Shown here one piece after another: positions 50,102 to 58,180 of a stretch of DNA of 64,000 nucleotides. The stretch's first letter is position 1; every line of letters begins with the position of its first letter. The stretch comes from Amycolatopsis roodepoortensis (lineage in GTDB: Bacteria > Actinomycetota > Actinomycetes > Mycobacteriales > Pseudonocardiaceae): positions 2,604,001-2,668,000 of the forward strand of contig NZ_JADBEJ010000005.1 in the NCBI RefSeq assembly GCF_014873915.1, written 5' to 3'. Both the position numbers and the translations under genes were made by a program. The notes under the pieces were generated by a model. That model searched no databases and was not told where the DNA came from. It worked only from the letters and a program-made list of their open reading frames with translations.

Positions 50102-51487
50102 ATGAATCCGCCCGAAACGACCACGCTGCGCGAAAAACTGTCCGGCACGGTGGTCACCGCCGCCGATCCCGGTTACGACGCCGCCCGCGCCGTGTGGAAC
50201 GGCGACATCGACCGGCGCCCGGCGGTGGTCGCCGAATGCGCCACGCGCGAGGACGTCGTCACCGCGCTGGCCTTCGGCCGCGACAAGGGACTCGAGATCA
50301 CCGTGCGCGGCGGCGGGCACAGCTTCAGCGGTTCCGCCGTCGCCGACGACGGTCTGGTGATCGACCTCGGCGGGCTGCGCCGGATCACCGTCGATCCGGG
50401 CACCCGCACCGCGCTGGTCGGTGGCGGGGCGCTCTGGGCCGACGTCGACGAGGCGACGCAGCGGCACGGGCTCGCGACGGTCGGCGGCACGGTGAGCGAC
50501 ACCGGCGTCGGCGGCCTCACCCTCGGCGGTGGTTTCGGCTGGCTGACCGCGAAACACGGGCTCACTATCGACAATCTGCTCTCGGCGGAGGTCGTGACGG
50601 CCGACGGCCGGATCCTGCGGGCTTCCGAGGCGGAGCACCCGGATCTCTTCTGGGCGCTGCGCGGCGGGGGCGGGAACTTCGGCGTGGTCACGGAATTCGA
50701 GTTCCGGCTGCACCGCGTCGGCCTCGCCGAAGTCGGGCTCTTCTTCTGGACGCTGGCCGACGCGCCCGAGGCGATGCGTTTCGCGAAGGACGTGATCGCG
50801 TCCCTGCCGTCGGGCACCGGTTCCATGCTCGTCGGGCTCAACGCGCCACCCGCGCCCTTCGTCCCGCCGGAGCTTCACCTCGCGCCGGGTCTCGCGCTCG
50901 TCGTCGCCGGCTTCGACGGTCCCGAACGGCACGCCCGGCTGGTCGAGCGGATCCGCGGCGGCCTGCCCCCGGCCTTCGAACTCGTCACGCCGATGCCGTA
51001 CGCGCAGCTGCAGAAGCTGCTCGACCCGACCGCGCCACGGGGAATCCTCGCCTACGAGAAGTCGCTGTACGTCGCCTCGCTGTCCGAAAAGGTCATCGAC
51101 GTGATCGCCGCGCGCCTGCCGGACAAGGCGTCGCCGACGACCGTGCTGCCGATCGTGCCGCTGCAGGACACGTTCTCGACGGTGCGCGAAGACGCGACCG
51201 CGTTCGGCGGGCCGCGGACGCCCGGGTTCGTCGTCGGGATGGCGGCCACGGCCCCGACGCCGGAACTCCTGGCCGCCGACCGCGTCTGGGCACGGACACT
51301 GTGGGAGGAACTCCTGCCGCATTCCAACAACTACGGCGGCTATCTGAACTTCATGAACGAATACGACGAAGACCGGGTGCGCACGGCGTTCGGCGCGGAG
51401 AAGTACGCACGGCTGGCCGCCATCAAGGCAAGGTACGACCCGGACAACGTGTTCCGGCACAACGCGAACATCCGTCCCGCTGAGTGA
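50102..51487 (+). CDS. FAD-linked oxidase, berberine-bridge-enzyme type
   Basis: A 461-residue flavoprotein of the PCMH/BBE family. The FAD-attachment His is in VRGGGHSFSGSAV (residue ~72). SDTGVGGLTLGGGFGWL lacks the cysteine used for a second flavin bond in bicovalent members. NFGVVTEFEFRL and the C-terminal BBE motif KARYDPDNVFRHNANI are present. No signal peptide is seen. Such enzymes oxidise sugars, alcohols or natural-product intermediates; the substrate is unknown. The ATG at 50102 follows GAGGGGGT. Confidence 0.88.
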   Translation: MNPPETTTLREKLSGTVVTAADPGYDAARAVWNGDIDRRPAVVAECATREDVVTALAFGRDKGLEITVRGGGHSFSGSAVADDGLVIDLGGLRRITVDPGTRTALVGGGALWADVDEATQRHGLATVGGTVSDTGVGGLTLGGGFGWLTAKHGLTIDNLLSAEVVTADGRILRASEAEHPDLFWALRGGGGNFGVVTEFEFRLHRVGLAEVGLFFWTLADAPEAMRFAKDVIASLPSGTGSMLVGLNAPPAPFVPPELHLAPGLALVVAGFDGPERHARLVERIRGGLPPAFELVTPMPYAQLQKLLDPTAPRGILAYEKSLYVASLSEKVIDVIAARLPDKASPTTVLPIVPLQDTFSTVREDATAFGGPRTPGFVVGMAATAPTPELLAADRVWARTLWEELLPHSNNYGGYLNFMNEYDEDRVRTAFGAEKYARLAAIKARYDPDNVFRHNANIRPAE

Positions 51488-51569
51488 GCCCTTTATTCAC
51501 AACCATGAACGGCCTTCACAATCCCGTCATCGTCATGCGAAACTCCCGTGACGCATTTCCCACTGACGA

Positions 51570-52802
51570 ATGGCGGGCATTGTGAGCGTTTCCCGGCGAA
51601 CCCTGTTGACCACCGCGGCCGGTGCCGCCGTCGCGGCGACGTCGATCACCCCGGCCGCCGCAGCGGCCGGGGAAACCACCGACAGCCTAAGGACTTTCCG
51701 CCGAACGGCCGATTACGCGGTGACGAAATTGCGGGCGGTCGCACCCGGCGTGACGGCCTTTCCGGAGATCACCCGGTTCGAGAAATGGACCTATTCGCAG
51801 AACGGCGGGTGGATCGGCGGATTCTGGCCGGGAACCTTGTGGCTCGCCTCCCTCCACAGCGGCGATCCGCAATTCCGCACTCTCGCCATGGCGTCGGCGG
51901 AAAAGCTCGCGCCGCGCCAGCACGAGACACGGGACCACGACCTCGGATTCCTGTTCTATCCGTCGTGGGTGACCGGCTGGCGGCTCACCGGCGACGAGAA
52001 ATGGCGCACCGGCGCGCTCAACGCCGCCGCGTCGCTCATCCAGCGCTACAACGAAAAGGGGAGGTTCATCCGGGCGTGGGGCGCGCTCGGCACGCCGGGC
52101 AACGCCGGCCGGGTCATCATCGACACGATGATGAACCTGGATCTGCTGACCTTCGCGAGCAAGCAGACCGGTGACCGGAAGTACCTCGACATCGCCATCT
52201 CCCACGCGAAGACCACCGAACGGGTCTTCCTGCGCCCGGACGGCTCGACGCCGCACGTATTCGACTTCGATCCCGAAACGGGCGCCGAAATCGGGCCGAA
52301 CACCGTGCAGGGTTACAGCCCGACGTCCTGCTGGTCGCGTGGACAGGCCTGGGGGATCTACGGGTTCACCACGATGTACCGGCGTTCCGGCGACCCGCTG
52401 TTCCTGCGGACGGCTCAACGCCTGGCCGACTTCGCGCTGCGCGCCCTCACCCCGGACAACGTTCCGGTGTGGGATTACCTCGCCCCGCAGGCGCCTCACG
52501 ACGTCAAGGATTCCTCGGCCGGTGCGGTGATGGCGTGCGGCCTGCTCGACCTGGCGAAGGCCGCGAACCGGCCGCACTACCGCGAGGCGGCGATCCGGAT
52601 CCTGACCGCGTTGTGCGACACCTGCCTGACCACGAAGTCGACCCGCGCCGAGGCGATCGTGGCGCGCGGGACGCGCAACCGCCGGGCCGAGGACGGGGTC
52701 GAGGTCTCGTTGCCCTACGCCGATTACTACCTGCTGGAGGGTCTTCTGCGGGTGCTGATGCCGAAGGAGATCGACAAGGCGATCGACCTGTCGAGCGTCT
52801 GA
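51570..52802 (+). CDS. Secreted GH88-type unsaturated glucuronyl hydrolase
   Basis: A 410-residue protein with a Tat signal (SRRTLLTTAAGAAVAATS) and the GH88 (alpha/alpha)6 barrel: WIGGFWPGTLWLA, HDLGFLFYPSW, NAGRVIIDTMMNLDLLTFAS with the catalytic Asp, PTSCWSRGQAWGIYGFTTMY and DSSAGAVMACGLLDL. It hydrolyses unsaturated uronyl disaccharides from lyase action on glycosaminoglycan-like or plant polysaccharide. The ATG at 51570 is used; a GTG at 51582 is possible. Two family A palindromes follow. With the GH105 enzyme at 39564 it suggests scavenging of lyase products. Confidence 0.87.
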   Translation: MAGIVSVSRRTLLTTAAGAAVAATSITPAAAAAGETTDSLRTFRRTADYAVTKLRAVAPGVTAFPEITRFEKWTYSQNGGWIGGFWPGTLWLASLHSGDPQFRTLAMASAEKLAPRQHETRDHDLGFLFYPSWVTGWRLTGDEKWRTGALNAAASLIQRYNEKGRFIRAWGALGTPGNAGRVIIDTMMNLDLLTFASKQTGDRKYLDIAISHAKTTERVFLRPDGSTPHVFDFDPETGAEIGPNTVQGYSPTSCWSRGQAWGIYGFTTMYRRSGDPLFLRTAQRLADFALRALTPDNVPVWDYLAPQAPHDVKDSSAGAVMACGLLDLAKAANRPHYREAAIRILTALCDTCLTTKSTRAEAIVARGTRNRRAEDGVEVSLPYADYYLLEGLLRVLMPKEIDKAIDLSSV

Positions 52803-52817
52803 GCCGGCCTTCGTGGC

Positions 52818-52870
52818 GTTGCGAAAGCCACTTTCGCAACCTTCAACGTTGTGAAAGTGGCTTTCGCAAC
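52818..52870. repeat. Two adjacent family A palindromes
   Basis: Copies at 52818-52840 (arms GTTGCGAAAG and CTTTCGCAAC around CCA) and 52848-52870 (GTTGTGAAAG and CTTTCGCAAC around TGG) lie between the convergent GH88 and DUF4396 genes, 7 bp apart. They may form a composite bidirectional terminator. Confidence 0.8.
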
Positions 52871-52887
52871 CCACCTGGTGGCAGCGC

Positions 52888-53403
52888 TCAGTGCGCGTGG
52901 TGGCCTTCGTGGCCTTCGTGACCACTGTGGTCACCATGACCACCGTGCCCGCCGTGGTGCGCGTGGACCTTCGCGTGCCCCAGCCCGCGCCCGATCATCC
53001 ACTTGTTCACCGGCACCGTCAGCACGAACGCGACGGCCAGCGCGAACGCCAGCGCGCCCCAGAACAGCAGGCTCGCGAGCCCGGCCTCCATCGCACCGGG
53101 CACCACCAGCATGATCCCGTTGTCGACGATCTCCATGACCGCGATCGACACGGTGTCGGCCGCCAGCGCCACCTTGAGCGCGGCGCCGAACGGCAGGCCC
53201 GACTTCAGCACGCCGCGCATGGTCAGCGCGTAACCGAAGACGAAGGCGAGCGCCACCGCGAGGATGATCGTCGCCACGTTGCCGAGGCCGAGCGCCGTGC
53301 CGATCACCATGCCGAGGACCTCACCGATCGCACAGCCGGTGAGGCAGTGCAGGGTCGCCGACGCCGCCATCGACCAGCTTGCTCCAGGACGTGTCTCGTT
53401 CAT
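52888..53403 (-). CDS. DUF4396 membrane protein with His-rich tail
   Basis: A 171-residue protein with about four membrane helices (HCLTGCAIGEVLGMVIGTALGL, IILAVALAFVFGYALTM, a central helix near VDNGIMLVVPGAM, LLFWGALAFALAVAFVLTV) and a C-terminal tail holding about a dozen His in HGGHGGHGDHSGHEGHEGHH. The family function is unknown; the tail and the Cys/His in the first helix point to metal ions. A GC-rich inverted repeat that resembles CsoR/RicR copper operators sits 11 bp upstream of the ATG at 53403. A copper or other metal role is inference. Confidence 0.82.
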   Translation of the reverse strand: MNETRPGASWSMAASATLHCLTGCAIGEVLGMVIGTALGLGNVATIILAVALAFVFGYALTMRGVLKSGLPFGAALKVALAADTVSIAVMEIVDNGIMLVVPGAMEAGLASLLFWGALAFALAVAFVLTVPVNKWMIGRGLGHAKVHAHHGGHGGHGDHSGHEGHEGHHAH

Positions 53404-53413
53404 GCGGGAAACC

Positions 53414-53430
53414 ATACCCCCCACCCGTAT
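53414..53430. promoter_or_regulatory. CsoR-like inverted repeat upstream of DUF4396 gene
   Basis: ATACCCCCCACCCGTAT has ATAC/GTAT ends with a C-rich centre, similar to ATACCC-GGGTAT copper-responsive sites of CsoR-type repressors. It ends 11 bp from the start codon. No csoR gene is in the window. Confidence 0.42.
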
Positions 53431-53542
53431 AAACGGCGCAGTGATCCCCGTCTCGTGATCGCTCAGCGTCAACCCCGTAGGCCGACCCGGTAATCAGCCC
53501 AGGTCGATGAACTCACTTCCGTAACCCTTTGCGCTCATCCGG

Positions 53543-53572
53543 TTGACCGGGGTAACCGGGGACCCCTAGTTT
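53543..53572 (+). promoter_or_regulatory. Promoter of the sugar-binding lipoprotein gene
   Basis: TTGACC at 53543-53548 and TAGTTT at 53567-53572 are separated by 18 bp. The region also contains the inverted halves GGTTGACC and GGTAACC, a possible operator. The gene starts 68 bp further on. Confidence 0.45.
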
Positions 53573-53640
53573 CGCCGGAGGTCTCCACCGCGCGTAGACC
53601 GATCGGCTGGTTCAGGTAGTTCCGTGACTATGGGGTGGAG

Positions 53641-54657
53641 ATGCGAGGGCCGACGAAGACGCTCGTCGTTGCCACTGTGCTCGCTTGGGGCATGGTGTTC
53701 GGGCTGACCGGCTGCGGTGGTGGAGAACCCGCGGAGACGGCGGCGAAGCCGATCCGGATCGTGTTCGTGCCGAAGGTCGCGGGCATCCCGTACTTCGAGG
53801 CGATGAACACCGGCGGACAGGCCGCGGCCAAACAGCTCGGGGTCGAATGGGCCTCGACCGGTCCGGCCACGGTGGACCCCGCGGCGCAGGTCTCCATCGT
53901 GCGCGGCCTCGTCGAACAGCAGGTGGACGTCATCGCGATCGCGCCGAACGATCCGAGGACGATCGCCCCCGCGATCACCGAGGCGCGGGCCAAGGGCGTC
54001 CATGTGATCACTTCGGACACCGACGCGCCCGGCACCGATCGCGAGCTCTTCGTCAACCAGGCGACCCCGGAGGGTATCGGCAAGGCGCTCACCGACGCAC
54101 TGATGAAGAAGATGGGGAACGCGGGCAAGTACGCGATCGTCTCCTGCGGCGAGACCGCCGAGAACCTCAACGCGTGGATCGCCGTCCAGCGGACCTATAC
54201 GGCTACGGAGTACCCCCATGCGCAGCTCGTCGAGACGGTCTACGCCGGCGAGGACAAGGACAACGCCACCGCCCTGGCCAAGGGGCTGATGGCCAAGTAC
54301 CCGGACCTCACCGGTCTGGTCGGCGAGTGCACGACGTCCGCGCCCGGGGTCGCCGAGGCGGTGCGGTCGCAGCAGAAGATCGGCCGGGTCTTCACCGTCG
54401 GCGTCGGGACGCCGCAGGCGATCAAGCCGTACCTGCTGGACGGTTCCGCGTCGCTGTCGGTGCTGTGGAACGTCGAATCGCTCGGCTACCTCACCGCGTG
54501 GGCGGGCAAGCAGATCGCCGAGGGCAAACGGCTCAGCCCGTCGAACAAGGTCAACCTCGAACTCCCCGCGATCAAGTACGAGGAGGACACGAAGACCGTG
54601 CTCCTCGGCGACCCGCTGCTCATCACCCGCGAGAACGTGGACCAGTTCAAGTACTGA
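53641..54657 (+). CDS. Sugar-type ABC transporter substrate-binding lipoprotein (RhaS/LsrB-like), orphan
   Basis: A 338-residue lipoprotein with a lipobox (MVFGLTGC) and the class I periplasmic-binding-protein fold (IRIVFVPKVAGIPYFEAMNTGG, QQVDVIAIAPNDPRTIAPAI, VHVITSDTDA). It is closest in feel to rhamnose- and autoinducer-2-binding proteins. No permease or ATPase gene lies nearby, so its partner transporter must be elsewhere or it acts as a receptor. The ATG at 53641 has GGGG five bases upstream; a GTG two codons earlier is possible. It ends 1 bp from the convergent surface protein gene. Confidence 0.85.
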   Translation: MRGPTKTLVVATVLAWGMVFGLTGCGGGEPAETAAKPIRIVFVPKVAGIPYFEAMNTGGQAAAKQLGVEWASTGPATVDPAAQVSIVRGLVEQQVDVIAIAPNDPRTIAPAITEARAKGVHVITSDTDAPGTDRELFVNQATPEGIGKALTDALMKKMGNAGKYAIVSCGETAENLNAWIAVQRTYTATEYPHAQLVETVYAGEDKDNATALAKGLMAKYPDLTGLVGECTTSAPGVAEAVRSQQKIGRVFTVGVGTPQAIKPYLLDGSASLSVLWNVESLGYLTAWAGKQIAEGKRLSPSNKVNLELPAIKYEEDTKTVLLGDPLLITRENVDQFKY

Positions 54658-54658
54658 C

Positions 54659-55873
54659 TCACCGGCCCCGCCGGACGGCACCCGCCGCCGCGCCGCCGCC
54701 GAGGATCAGCACCAGCGCGGTCAATCCCCACCGCCGCTTCTCCTTCGTGCGGGCGTGGGAATCGGTCTCCGCCGCCTCCTTCCGTTCCCGGGGCGCGGCC
54801 GAACGAGACGGCTTCGGCGCGGGTGCGGGCGGCGGGACCACCTGAGGCGCGGGCGCCGGGCTCGACGACGGCGTCGGCGAAGGACTCGGTGACGAAGACG
54901 GACTGGGCGAAGGCGTCGAGGACGGGCTCTGGGACGGCGTCGGAGTCCGAGTGGAGGAAGGCGTCGGACTCGGCGTGGGTGTCGGAGATGGCGTGGGCGT
55001 CGGCTTGGGTGGCTCGGGCTTAGGCGGCTCAGGCTTGGGCGGTTCGGGCGCGGTGAGGCAGCCTGCGGCGTCCGAACCCGCCAGCGGCGCACCCGAACGC
55101 ACCACGGTCACCTGCCCGCTTCGGTCGAGACGGTAGAGAACGCTGCGCCCGCCGATCCGGTTCGCCATGGCGTACAGGGCACCGTCGCGGCCGAGGACGA
55201 CGGAGCCGTAGACGTCGGCGGGCGGGAAACGCGCGTCTTCGGCTTCGCGGACCTTGCCGGACACCGGATCGATGGTGATCACGGCGCCCTTTCCGCGCCA
55301 GGTGGTGGACACGCCATAGAGCAATCCGTTGTGGTAAGCGAAATCGTTGACGTCGTGGGCGAGCGTGATCGGCCGCAGGAACACCGTCCTGACGATCCGC
55401 AGGTACCGGTCTCCCGGCGACAGGTCCACTGTGTACAGTGTGCCGTTCCTGAGCAGGTACCAGGAATTCCCGCCGATCGCGCCGGCGGTCACCCCGGCTA
55501 CGGGGCTCCACACCGGCAGCCGGTTCCCCGCACGGGTGATCGGGCCGAGATCCTGGGTCTTGCCCGCACGGTCGATCGTCACCGCGTGCGCGCCCCTGCC
55601 GAGCCCCTCCGCGACACCGAAGACGAAGTTCCGCGTCGCGGAGTAACCGAGCGCGTTGAGCCGGTAGTCCGGCTCGGTCACCCGCGAAGTGGTCCCCGAT
55701 CCGGCGTCGAGCCAGCGCAGCTTCGACTTCCCGTGCGAGCCGGTCTCCGCCTGCACCACCAGGCAGGATTCGGCGGCGCGCGCGACCATCGGGGTCAGCA
55801 GTGCCGACGCGCCCACCAGACCGGCGACGGCCACCGTCGCCGCCGCCCGCGTCAGCCGGTCCACTGTGCTCAC
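54659..55873 (-). CDS. Secreted beta-propeller-like protein with Pro/Ser/Thr-rich stalk and C-terminal membrane anchor
   Basis: A 404-residue protein: signal peptide (~1-33), a beta-propeller-like domain (~35-265, with repeated GVAEGL-, GNSWYLLRNGTLYTVD, LYGVSTTWRGKGAVITID and ALYAMANRIGGRSVLYRLD blades), a Lys/Pro then Ser/Pro/Thr-rich stalk (~275-370) and one C-terminal membrane helix (LTALVLILGGGAAAGAV) followed by RRGR. This is the plan of a surface-displayed protein. The propeller resembles DUF6923-like domains. The GTG at 55873 lies 4 bp after the upstream gene's stop, so the two are cotranscribed. Confidence 0.8.
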   Translation of the reverse strand: MSTVDRLTRAAATVAVAGLVGASALLTPMVARAAESCLVVQAETGSHGKSKLRWLDAGSGTTSRVTEPDYRLNALGYSATRNFVFGVAEGLGRGAHAVTIDRAGKTQDLGPITRAGNRLPVWSPVAGVTAGAIGGNSWYLLRNGTLYTVDLSPGDRYLRIVRTVFLRPITLAHDVNDFAYHNGLLYGVSTTWRGKGAVITIDPVSGKVREAEDARFPPADVYGSVVLGRDGALYAMANRIGGRSVLYRLDRSGQVTVVRSGAPLAGSDAAGCLTAPEPPKPEPPKPEPPKPTPTPSPTPTPSPTPSSTRTPTPSQSPSSTPSPSPSSSPSPSPTPSSSPAPAPQVVPPPAPAPKPSRSAAPRERKEAAETDSHARTKEKRRWGLTALVLILGGGAAAGAVRRGR

Positions 55874-55877
55874 CGGC

Positions 55878-56642
55878 TCAAGAGATCCTCGCCAGCGCGG
55901 CGGTGAACGCGTCCGGCGGGATCCGCACCCCGCCGCCGAACGGGTTCTGCAGCTGGTAGATCGCGAACAGCAGCAAGGTGACCGTGCCTGCCAGCGTGGA
56001 CACGATCACGAGATGCGCGGCCAGCCGGGTACCGCCGAACAGGTTGGGCAGCAGCGCCGAGATCAGGCTGCCGAGAATGAGGGCGAACCACACGACGCCG
56101 CCGACCCGGCCGCCCACGACCGCGTTGAGCCGCTCCTGCCGGGCCTCGTAGACCTGCCAGAGCTGCGTGTTCGCCTCGGTCTTGCGTTCACGGAGCCAGT
56201 CGTCGTCCGACGGGGCCTTGTCCACCGCCTTGCGCAACATGTCGAGCTGTGTCCAGCCGAGATCGGGGAGGCTCGTCTCGCCCCCGGCCATCAGCGGCCA
56301 CTCCTTCTTTTCGACCGTGGTGATGTACTCCGCGCTCAGCTTCCGCACCTCGTCCTTGACCTCGGTCCCCAGCGAATCGGCGGCCCAGACGGCGGCGACC
56401 AGGCTGTCCGCCTCGTGGTACGAGCCCTCGCGAGCCGCGGTCGCGGAGTCGAAGAGCGAGATCAGGATGAACGCGACCAGGACGGCGTGCAGCCCGCCGA
56501 CGATGGTGAACACCTGGCCGGCGGCGTCGTTGTTGTCGGGGCGTCCCTCGTCCCAGCCGAACCTGCGGACGAGGTAGCCGACGAAGCCCGCGAGGGCGGC
56601 CGCGCCGACGACCCAGGCGATGCCGGTCAGGTAAATACCCAT
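55878..56642 (-). CDS. DUF4239 membrane protein (bestrophin-like)
   Basis: A 254-residue protein with about four membrane helices (~3-24, 44-66, 180-202, 207-230) around a soluble loop rich in charged residues (~85-175), the DUF4239 layout. FDSATAAREGSYHEADSLVAAVW is typical of the family. Function unknown; a channel-like role has been suggested by similarity only. The ATG at 56642 is the first of a two-gene operon with the surface protein. Confidence 0.83.
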   Translation of the reverse strand: MGIYLTGIAWVVGAAALAGFVGYLVRRFGWDEGRPDNNDAAGQVFTIVGGLHAVLVAFILISLFDSATAAREGSYHEADSLVAAVWAADSLGTEVKDEVRKLSAEYITTVEKKEWPLMAGGETSLPDLGWTQLDMLRKAVDKAPSDDDWLRERKTEANTQLWQVYEARQERLNAVVGGRVGGVVWFALILGSLISALLPNLFGGTRLAAHLVIVSTLAGTVTLLLFAIYQLQNPFGGGVRIPPDAFTAALARIS

Positions 56643-57097
56643 TCGAGTCCTTCCAGGCGGAGACTGCCGAAACTAGTTCACGCTTCCACGAGCGGAAAAG
56701 ACCGGTTGAATCAATTCATACCAGCGGCGGACGACGCTCGGCCGATCATCACCGGCTCGGCCCAATTTCTCAGCACTCGAAACAATTTCCGCCACGCGCC
56801 GGAAAGGCGCGTCACCGGTCGGAGAGCACGGCTTCACGACCGAGTGAGCGGCCACCACGAGAAGTCACCGACCTTGCCGCATTCCGGCATTTCCCGTGGC
56901 TCCGGCACCCGAACGGCCGCTCCGGCCACGCGTCCGAGGGGCGGTCCGGCAAACAGGTGAACCTCTCCGTAGACCCGATCGAGTTGTTTGTCCGGGCATT
57001 ACGCCTTGCTATGTTGACTTTGCACCCGCCCCGCTCGAATGGGTATCCGAGAATTGCGGAAAACAGCGGTTCACCGGGTCGACCGAAAGGGAGTCCG
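56643..57097. other. Divergent intergenic region, no gene seen
   Basis: This 455-bp gap between the divergent DUF4239 and polyprenyl synthase genes is less GC-rich than its surroundings, with short AT patches near 56675, 56712 and 56985-57020. I see no credible ORF or RNA. A TATGTT at about 57009 preceded by TTTGTC is a weak promoter candidate for the synthase. The longer in-frame extension of the synthase to 56957 is not supported because the GGGAG-preceded TTG at 57098 fits better. Confidence 0.5.
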
Positions 57098-58123
57098 TTG
57101 ACGACAACCGAGACCCGTACCGGAGCACGTCCCGCCGGCGAAGTGCTGACCTGGAGCCGGAATCTGCTCGACCCGGCACTGCGCGAGGCCGTCGACGGCC
57201 TGCCCGAATCGATGCGGCTCATCGCCGGCTACCACTTCGGCTGGTGGGACGAACACGGCCGTCCGTCCACTTCGGACAGCGGGAAGGTCTTGCGGCCGGC
57301 GCTCGCGCTGTTGTCGGCACAGGCGGTCGGCGGACACGCCGAGATCGCCGTCCCGGTGGGTGTCGCGGTGGAACTGGTGCACAACTTCTCCCTGCTGCAC
57401 GACGACGTGATGGACTCCGACACCACCCGGCGGCACCGGCCGACGGCGTGGACCGTTTTCGGCACCGGCGCGGCGATCCTCGCCGGGGACGCCCTGCTGT
57501 GCCGGGCCTTCGAGGTGCTGGCCCCGTTCGGGCAGGACGCGCTGCGGGTGCTCAGCACCGCCGTGATCGATCTGCTGGAGGGGCAGAGCGCCGATCTGAA
57601 GTTCGAGGAACGCGGTGACGTCGACACCGCCGAATGCGTGCGGATGGCCGAGGGGAAGACCGGCGCGTTGCTCGGGGCGTCGTGCACGCTCGGGGCGCTG
57701 GCCGGGGAAGGGAGGCAGGATCAGGTGGACCGGCTGACCGAGTACGGGAGGGCACTCGGGCTGGCGTTCCAGCACATCGACGATCTGCTCGGGATCTGGG
57801 GCGATCCGGCGGTGACCGGGAAACCGGTCCACTCGGATCTGTCCAACCGGAAGAAGTCCCTGCCGGTGGTGGCCGCGCTCCACTCGGGGACGGACGCCGG
57901 TCGAGAACTGGATGCCTTGTACCGCAAGGAAAACCTCGACGCCGCGGAATTGCCCCACGCGGCGGTACTGGTGGAACGCGCGGGCGGCCGGGCGTGGAGT
58001 CAGGAGCAGGCCGACGCGCTCCTGACCGGCGCGCTGCACCATCTCGCCGTCTCGAACCCGGTGCCCCGCCCAGGCGCCGAGCTCGCGGCCCTCGCGAAAC
58101 TGGTGGTGCGGCGACGGTATTGA
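57098..58123 (+). CDS. Polyprenyl (farnesyl/geranylgeranyl-type) diphosphate synthase
   Basis: A 341-residue trans-isoprenyl diphosphate synthase. The first Asp-rich motif is LLHDDVMDSDTTRR (residue ~106) and the second is FQHIDDLLGIWGD (~225); GKVLRPAL and the TGKPVHSDLSNRKKSLPVV loop fit actinobacterial GGPP-synthase-like enzymes. It makes C15-C20 prenyl diphosphate from IPP and an allylic primer. The TTG at 57098 has GGGAG four bases upstream. No terpene cyclase is adjacent, so the product's fate is unknown. Confidence 0.9.
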   Translation: MTTTETRTGARPAGEVLTWSRNLLDPALREAVDGLPESMRLIAGYHFGWWDEHGRPSTSDSGKVLRPALALLSAQAVGGHAEIAVPVGVAVELVHNFSLLHDDVMDSDTTRRHRPTAWTVFGTGAAILAGDALLCRAFEVLAPFGQDALRVLSTAVIDLLEGQSADLKFEERGDVDTAECVRMAEGKTGALLGASCTLGALAGEGRQDQVDRLTEYGRALGLAFQHIDDLLGIWGDPAVTGKPVHSDLSNRKKSLPVVAALHSGTDAGRELDALYRKENLDAAELPHAAVLVERAGGRAWSQEQADALLTGALHHLAVSNPVPRPGAELAALAKLVVRRRY

Positions 58124-58140
58124 AGGCGGGCGCGGTAAGG

Positions 58141-58170
58141 CAGGGGTGGGCGGGGAAGAGCCCACCCCTG
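58141..58170. terminator. Stem-loop between convergent genes
   Basis: CAGGGGTGGGC (58141-58151) pairs perfectly with GCCCACCCCTG (58160-58170) across an 8-base loop, between the polyprenyl synthase stop and the end of the CapA-like gene. Confidence 0.7.
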
Positions 58171-58180
58171 TCCCCTCAGG

